Assembly: GCF_900090105.1 (NCBI RefSeq)
Contig: NZ_FMDM01000011.1
Span: 1 to 64,000 of the forward strand
Source: Micromonospora humi
GTDB lineage: Bacteria; Actinomycetota; Actinomycetes; Mycobacteriales; Micromonosporaceae
DNA: 64,000 nucleotides
Direction of reading: 5' to 3'
Below the pieces are notes generated by a model. The model was not told where the DNA came from. It did no database searches and saw only the letters and a program-made list of their open reading frames with translations. Both the position numbers and the translations under genes were made by a program. Below, one piece after another: positions 59,550-64,000 of the stretch. Each line of letters starts with the position of its first letter. Position 1 is the stretch's first letter.

Positions 59550-60527
59550 TCAGGCGCCGGCGCCCGGCTCGCCGGCCAGCACCGGACCGCCGCCGAGCAG
59601 CGCGTGCTCGGGCAGCGGCAGCGCGATGCCGTGCGCGTCCTGCCAGTCGTGGATCAGGCCCGGCCGGGCCTGGGCGGCGAAGAAGTCCACCGCGCTCATC
59701 CCGCCGACCACCGGCTCGTCGACCTCGGCGACCAGCCGGGCGGCGACCATCGGCACGCCGCCGCGCACCGCGGCGCTGAGCCGCCGGTGCCCGTCGACCA
59801 CGAAGAAGTACTCACCGGTGTAACCGATGCTCAGCGGCTGCACCGCGGTGTCGCCGGCGCCGTCGCGGGCGGCCTCCGGGTCCCAGGAGCCGCGCAGCGT
59901 GGCGACGTCCTCGGTGGGGTAGACCCGGGTCGGGTCGAGCAGCAGCAGCGGCTGGCCGGCGCGCAGCACGTCGGCGCCGAGGCGGCCCTCGTAGACGTCG
60001 ACGACGTGCTCGATCACCTGCTCCGGGGTGGCCCGGGTGGTGTCGCAGATCAGGTCGTAGTTGCGCAGCCGGGCCTTGTCGACGCCGTAGCGGACGATGA
60101 AGCGGTTGCGTTCGCTCTCGCTGCGCTCGCGCAGCTTGGCGCGCGCCTCCTCCAGCGTGGTGTAGCTCTCGGCCGGACCGGACGGGCGGGCGAGCACCCG
60201 GCGGGCCGCCTCGGTCGACTCGGTGATCATGTGCACCTTGAGCGCGTCGGTGAAGAAGTGCCAGGCCAGGCGGGAGTCCATCACCAGCGACTCCCCGGAG
60301 GCGGCGATGTCGCGCTGGAGCTGGTCGACGTAACCGTCGACGGCCTGGTCCAGCTCGGCGTGCAGGTTGAGCTGGAGCGCGGTCATCTGCCGCTCCTGCG
60401 CCATCTGACGGTAGAGGTCGCCGACGCTGACCCGGCGCAGCCCCAGCCGCTTGGCGATCTCGACGGAAACGGTGCTCTTGCCGCTGCCGAGATCACCGTT
60501 GAAGACGATCGACTGACGAACGGTCAC
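59550..60527 (-). CDS. CMP-kinase-like NTPase fused to a ParB-like domain
   Basis: 325 residues. The N-terminal ~190 carry Walker A GDLGSGKST and the layout of cytidylate-kinase-like proteins (SVGDLYRQMAQE; RFIVRYGVDKARLRNYDLICDT). The C-terminal ~120 contain YFFVVDGHRRLSAAVRGG, the DGHxR motif of ParB/Srx-like folds, which in other proteins binds or hydrolyses nucleotides. The GTG at 60527 gives VTVRQSIVFNG; AGGGGTGG lies upstream. The combination suggests a nucleotide-dependent kinase, substrate unknown. Confidence 0.75.
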   Translation of the reverse strand: MTVRQSIVFNGDLGSGKSTVSVEIAKRLGLRRVSVGDLYRQMAQERQMTALQLNLHAELDQAVDGYVDQLQRDIAASGESLVMDSRLAWHFFTDALKVHMITESTEAARRVLARPSGPAESYTTLEEARAKLRERSESERNRFIVRYGVDKARLRNYDLICDTTRATPEQVIEHVVDVYEGRLGADVLRAGQPLLLLDPTRVYPTEDVATLRGSWDPEAARDGAGDTAVQPLSIGYTGEYFFVVDGHRRLSAAVRGGVPMVAARLVAEVDEPVVGGMSAVDFFAAQARPGLIHDWQDAHGIALPLPEHALLGGGPVLAGEPGAGA

Positions 60528-60756
60528 GACTGGTCCACCCCTGCTCACCGGCTGACTGACGAGATCGAATCCGTGTGGCCCGACGTGCCCTGAGCACCCG
60601 CCGCGCCGCGTCCCGCGCGGAAAACCGCACGGCTGGGCATGACGGGCGATGCTATCACCGCGCGCTACCCAATTGCCGGACCAGGTGTGCGGTAAACCGC
60701 AGGTCACGACCGTGCGCGAGGGGCCGGGTGCGCTGGGTCACGGCGGTCGGGGCCGG

Positions 60757-62853
60757 TCAGAACAGGCTGAGCGGGTCCACCTGGAGCCGGACCGGATCGG
60801 CGGCCTTGCGGGCGCTGCGCTGCCCGGCCGCAGCGTGCAACGCGTCGGCGAGGGCGGCGGCCCGGGCCCGCGGCACCCGGACCAGCATCCGTTCCCGGCC
60901 CTCGTCGGCCGGCACCGGGCCGAGGATCTCGGCGTCGTCGGGCAGTCGGGCACCGGCCAGCAGGTCCGCCACCGCGTCGGCCGCCCCGGTGACGCTGGCC
61001 ATCCGCACCGCGGGTGGAAAGCCCAGCTCGCGGCGCTCGGCCAGCTCGCGGGCGGCGAACCAGGCCGCGTCCCACCGCAGCAACGCCTGCACCGGGGCGA
61101 GCGCGCCGTCGGCGACCACCACCACCCGACCGCCGGCCGCGCCGGGCCGGGCCAGCGCGGCGCCGGCCAGCCAGCGACGCAGTGCCTCCTCCCCGGCCCG
61201 CAGGTCGGCCCGGGTGAGCAGCGCCCACGAGTCGAGCAGCAGCACCGCGCCGTAGCCGCCCTCGGCGACCGGCTCGGCGCCCGGGGTGGCGATCACCAGA
61301 CCCGCGCCGCCGGGCACGGTGGCCAGCACCTCCTCGCGCCCGGAGGTCCGCACCGGCACCCCCGGGAAGGCCCGGCCCAGCTCCTCGGCGGTGCGCCGGG
61401 CGCCGGTGACGGAGGCCCGCAACCGCCGCCCGCCGCACTCCGGGCAGGCGTACGCGGCGGCGACCCGACCGCACCAGCGGCAGGCGGGCGTGCCCTGCGC
61501 CGACGGCAGGCCGAGCGGACCGGCGCAGTGCGGGCAGCGGGCCGGGGCCCGGCAGTCGGCGCAGGCCACCGAGGGCAGGTAGCCACGGCGCGGCACCTGC
61601 ACCAGCACCGGCAGGTCGGCCCGGAGGGCGTCGCGGGCGGTGGTCCAGGCCAGGCTGGGCAGCCGGGCGGAGGCCGCACCCGGGTCCCGGGCCAGCTGCG
61701 GATCGTCGCCGGTCGGTGCCATCGCCGGCATCCGCGCCCGCACCGTGGCCCGGTCGGCGACCACCTCCCGGGCCCAGCCGGTCTCCACCAGCAGTTGCGC
61801 CTCGGCGGTGCGGGCGTAGCCGCCGACCAGGGCGGCCGCGCCGGTGAGCCGCGCCCGGGTGAGCAGCACGTCGCGGGCGTGCGGGTAGGGCGCCCGGGGC
61901 TCGGCGTGCAGGTCGTCCCCGTCGTCCCAGACCGCCACCAGACCGAGCCGCTCGACCGGGGCGAACATCGCCGCCCGGGTGCCGATCACCACCGGCACCT
62001 CGCCCCGCCGGGCGGCCAGGAAGGCCCGGTAGCGGCGGGCCGGGCCGGCTGCGGCGGCGAGACAGGCGTGCCGGTCCGGGCCGAGCACCGCGGTCAGGGC
62101 GGCGTCGAGGCGGTCCAGGTCCCGGCCGTCGGCGACCACCACCACGGCGCCCCGGCCGCCGGCCACGGTCGCGGCCACCGCGTCGGCGTACCGGTCGGCC
62201 CAGTCCTCCCCCGGCAGCGCGGACCACACCGCGCGCGGCGTGCGGCCGTCGGCGAGCGCGCGCAGCAGCGCCGGCCCGGCCGGATAGTCCCGCCAGCCGC
62301 GCGGGTCGATCGGGACGCCGGTCGCGGGCAGCGGGTCGGCGCCGTCAGCCCGCGTCCCACCGTCGGCCCGGGCGGCACCGTCGGCCCGGGCGGCGGCGGT
62401 CGGGGCGACGGTCGGCGCCGCGCCCGCCTCGGGGACCGGACCGGCGGCCTCGGCCGGGACGTCGGCGGCGGTGACGGACTTCTCGGCGCGGGCGTGCCGC
62501 GGCGGCACGGCCAGCCGCAACACGTCGGCCAGGCTGCCGGCGTACCGGTCGGCGACGGCCCGGGCCAGCCGGGCCACCTCCGGCGAGAGCACCGGCACCG
62601 GGGAGACGACCTTCTCCAGGTACGCCAGCTTCGGGTGGTCGGACTCGTCGACGCGCTCCAGCAACCAGCCGTCGACGAGTTGCCCGGCGAAGCGAACCTT
62701 CACCCGCACCCCGGGCCGCGCGTCGGCGTCCAGCGTCTCGGGGACCAGGTAGTCGAACGGGCGGTCGAGGTGCGGCAGCGGCACGTCGACGCAGACGCGA
62801 GCGACCGGCGACCCCTCGGCGGGTCGCCGGTCGCGGCGCGTGGCGGTGGTCAG
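60757..62853 (-). CDS. priA: Probable primosomal protein N' (PriA), degenerate actinobacterial form
   Basis: About 698 residues. Zinc-binding cysteine pairs (CADCRAPARCPHC; CRWCG; CPECG) and the conserved N-terminus PVARVCVDVPLPHLDRPFDYLVPE are present, but Walker A and DEAH are eroded (WDDGDDLHAEPRAPYPHARDV), as is usual in actinobacteria, so it should lack helicase activity. The start is unclear: the first canonical codon, GTG 62784, would cut the conserved N-terminus. A CTG at 62853 overlapping the metK stop (CTGA) is used here, by analogy with neighbouring GTGA/ATGA junctions. Confidence 0.75.
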   Translation of the reverse strand: MTTATRRDRRPAEGSPVARVCVDVPLPHLDRPFDYLVPETLDADARPGVRVKVRFAGQLVDGWLLERVDESDHPKLAYLEKVVSPVPVLSPEVARLARAVADRYAGSLADVLRLAVPPRHARAEKSVTAADVPAEAAGPVPEAGAAPTVAPTAAARADGAARADGGTRADGADPLPATGVPIDPRGWRDYPAGPALLRALADGRTPRAVWSALPGEDWADRYADAVAATVAGGRGAVVVVADGRDLDRLDAALTAVLGPDRHACLAAAAGPARRYRAFLAARRGEVPVVIGTRAAMFAPVERLGLVAVWDDGDDLHAEPRAPYPHARDVLLTRARLTGAAALVGGYARTAEAQLLVETGWAREVVADRATVRARMPAMAPTGDDPQLARDPGAASARLPSLAWTTARDALRADLPVLVQVPRRGYLPSVACADCRAPARCPHCAGPLGLPSAQGTPACRWCGRVAAAYACPECGGRRLRASVTGARRTAEELGRAFPGVPVRTSGREEVLATVPGGAGLVIATPGAEPVAEGGYGAVLLLDSWALLTRADLRAGEEALRRWLAGAALARPGAAGGRVVVVADGALAPVQALLRWDAAWFAARELAERRELGFPPAVRMASVTGAADAVADLLAGARLPDDAEILGPVPADEGRERMLVRVPRARAAALADALHAAAGQRSARKAADPVRLQVDPLSLF
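62801..62834 (-). other. Perfect hairpin spanning the priA start region
   Basis: GCGACCGGCGACCC (62801-62814) and GGGTCGCCGGTCGC (62821-62834) form a 14-bp stem with a 6-nt loop just past the metK stop and inside the 5' part of priA. It could terminate metK or attenuate priA; there is no U-run. Confidence 0.55.
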
Positions 62854-64000
62854 GCTCCCGCGGCCGACTTGAGGTCGGCGGCCCGGTCGGTGCCCTCCCA
62901 GGTCAGGTCCGGCAGCTCGCGGCCGAAGTGGCCGTACGCGGCGGTCTGCCGGTAGATCGGGCGCAGCAGGTTGAGGTCCCGGATGATGGCGGCCGGGCGC
63001 AGGTCGAACACCTCGGCGACGGCCTTCTCGATCGAGGCCACCGGCACCGTCTCGGTGCCGAAGGTCTCGATGAACAGGCTCACCGGGTGCGCCTTGCCGA
63101 TCGCGTACGCGACCTGCGCCTCGCACCGCTCGGCCAGCCCGGCCGCGACCACGTTCTTGGCCACCCAGCGCATCGCGTACGCCGCCGACCGGTCGACCTT
63201 CGACGGGTCCTTGCCGGAGAACGCGCCACCGCCGTGCCGGGCGTAGCCGCCGTAGGTGTCCACGATGATCTTCCGACCGGTCAGCCCGGCGTCGCCCATC
63301 GGGCCGCCGATCTCGAACCGCCCGGTCGGGTTCACCAGCAACCGGTAGCCCTCGGTCTCCAGCCCGAGACCCTCCAGCTCCGGCGTGATCACGTGCTCCC
63401 GCACGTCCGGCGTCAGCAGCGACTCCAGCGAGATGTCCGCGGCGTGCTGGCTGGACACCACCACGGTGTTCAGCCGCACCGGGCGCAGCCCGTCGTACTC
63501 GATGGTGACCTGGGTCTTGCCGTCCGGCCGCAGGTAGGGGATGGTGCCGTCCTTGCGCACCTGCGACAGCCGGCGGGCCAACCGGTGCGCCAACGCGATC
63601 GGCAGCGGCATCAGTTCGGGCGTCTCGGAGCACGCGAAGCCGAACATCATGCCCTGGTCGCCCGCACCCTGCGCGTCCAACGCGCTCTCCGACCCACCGG
63701 TCCGCAGCTCGAAGGCGTTGTCGACGCCCTGCGCGATGTCCGGCGACTGCGCGCCGATGGACACGCTCACCCCGCAGGAGGCGCCGTCGAAGCCCTTCTT
63801 CGACGAGTCGTAGCCGATGCCGAGGATGGTCTCCCGCACGAGGGTCGGGATGTCGGCGTACGCCTTCGTGGTCACCTCACCGGCCACGTGCACCTGCCCG
63901 GTGGTGATCAACGTCTCCACCGCGACCCGGCTGTGCGGGTCCTGGTCGAGCAGCGCGTCGAGAATGCCGTCGCTGATCTGGTCGGCGATCTTGTCCGGGT
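62850..64000 (-). CDS. metK: S-adenosylmethionine synthetase (N-terminus beyond window)
   Basis: About 383 residues are visible; the first ~20, with the GHPD motif, lie beyond the right edge. From the edge it reads PDKIADQISDGILDALL. The ATP-binding GAGDQGMMFGFA and GGGAFSGKDPSKVDRSAAY are intact. It makes SAM from methionine and ATP. Its stop overlaps the proposed CTG of priA. Confidence 0.97.
   Translation of the reverse strand, partial: PDKIADQISDGILDALLDQDPHSRVAVETLITTGQVHVAGEVTTKAYADIPTLVRETILGIGYDSSKKGFDGASCGVSVSIGAQSPDIAQGVDNAFELRTGGSESALDAQGAGDQGMMFGFACSETPELMPLPIALAHRLARRLSQVRKDGTIPYLRPDGKTQVTIEYDGLRPVRLNTVVVSSQHAADISLESLLTPDVREHVITPELEGLGLETEGYRLLVNPTGRFEIGGPMGDAGLTGRKIIVDTYGGYARHGGGAFSGKDPSKVDRSAAYAMRWVAKNVVAAGLAERCEAQVAYAIGKAHPVSLFIETFGTETVPVASIEKAVAEVFDLRPAAIIRDLNLLRPIYRQTAAYGHFGRELPDLTWEGTDRAADLKSAAGA

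Overview
This is a high-GC actinomycete chromosome segment. The 5' end of a 16S rRNA gene at the left edge reads like Micromonosporaceae, most likely Micromonospora. The gene order (tyrS beside an rrn operon; infC-rpmI-rplT-rRNA methylase-pheST-arg; rib and his genes; def-fmt-rsmB; priA-metK) is ordinary actinobacterial core. All calls come from reading the sequence; no database search was run.

Layout. 1-808: 16S 5' end, rRNA leader with two candidate promoters, tyrS terminator. 0.8-4.6 kb: tyrS, a hotdog thioesterase, and an NRAMP-type transporter coupled to two PRC-barrel proteins and preceded by a proline-rich mini-ORF. 4.6-9.6 kb: CorC-type membrane protein, TetR regulator with an obvious operator, FAD monooxygenase, two GNAT-type proteins. 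9.7-17.9 kb: pyruvate phosphate dikinase, pyruvate formate-lyase and its activase, a cyclic-nucleotide-binding protein and a universal stress protein, which look like a low-oxygen energy module. 17.9-21.5 kb: flavin monooxygenase/reductase pair, DNA glycosylase, two small proteins.

21.6-29.7 kb is the arginine operon, transcribed argC-J-B-D-F-R-G-H with start/stop overlaps at most junctions and three evenly phased ARG boxes at its promoter. Its argJ lacks about 100 C-terminal codons. 29.8-35.2 kb is an accessory island between pheT and argC: a small helical protein with a C-terminal amyloid-like motif, an NB-ARC/TPR NLR-type protein with the matching motif at its N-terminus, and a 981-residue protein with a PhyH-like dioxygenase N-terminus. 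This fits a bacterial NLR/amyloid-signalling immune or cell-death locus and is the most unusual part of the window.

35.6-41.9 kb: pheT, pheS, TrmH-type methylase, rplT, rpmI, and infC with a probable AUC start. 41.9-49.4 kb: PH-domain protein, EamA/YdcZ-type transporter, hisG, hisE, then the riboflavin operon ribD-E-pnuX-BA-H under an FMN riboswitch. 49.4-55 kb: REC-GGDEF regulator, rpe, two tandem lipoproteins, a secreted M28 aminopeptidase. 55.1-64 kb: rsmB-fmt-def, a P450, a CMP-kinase-like/ParB-like fusion, priA, and metK cut by the right edge.

Recurring themes are leaderless genes (TANNNT followed 6-8 nt later by ATG/GTG), ATGA/GTGA overlaps inside operons, and two families of short palindromic intergenic repeats.
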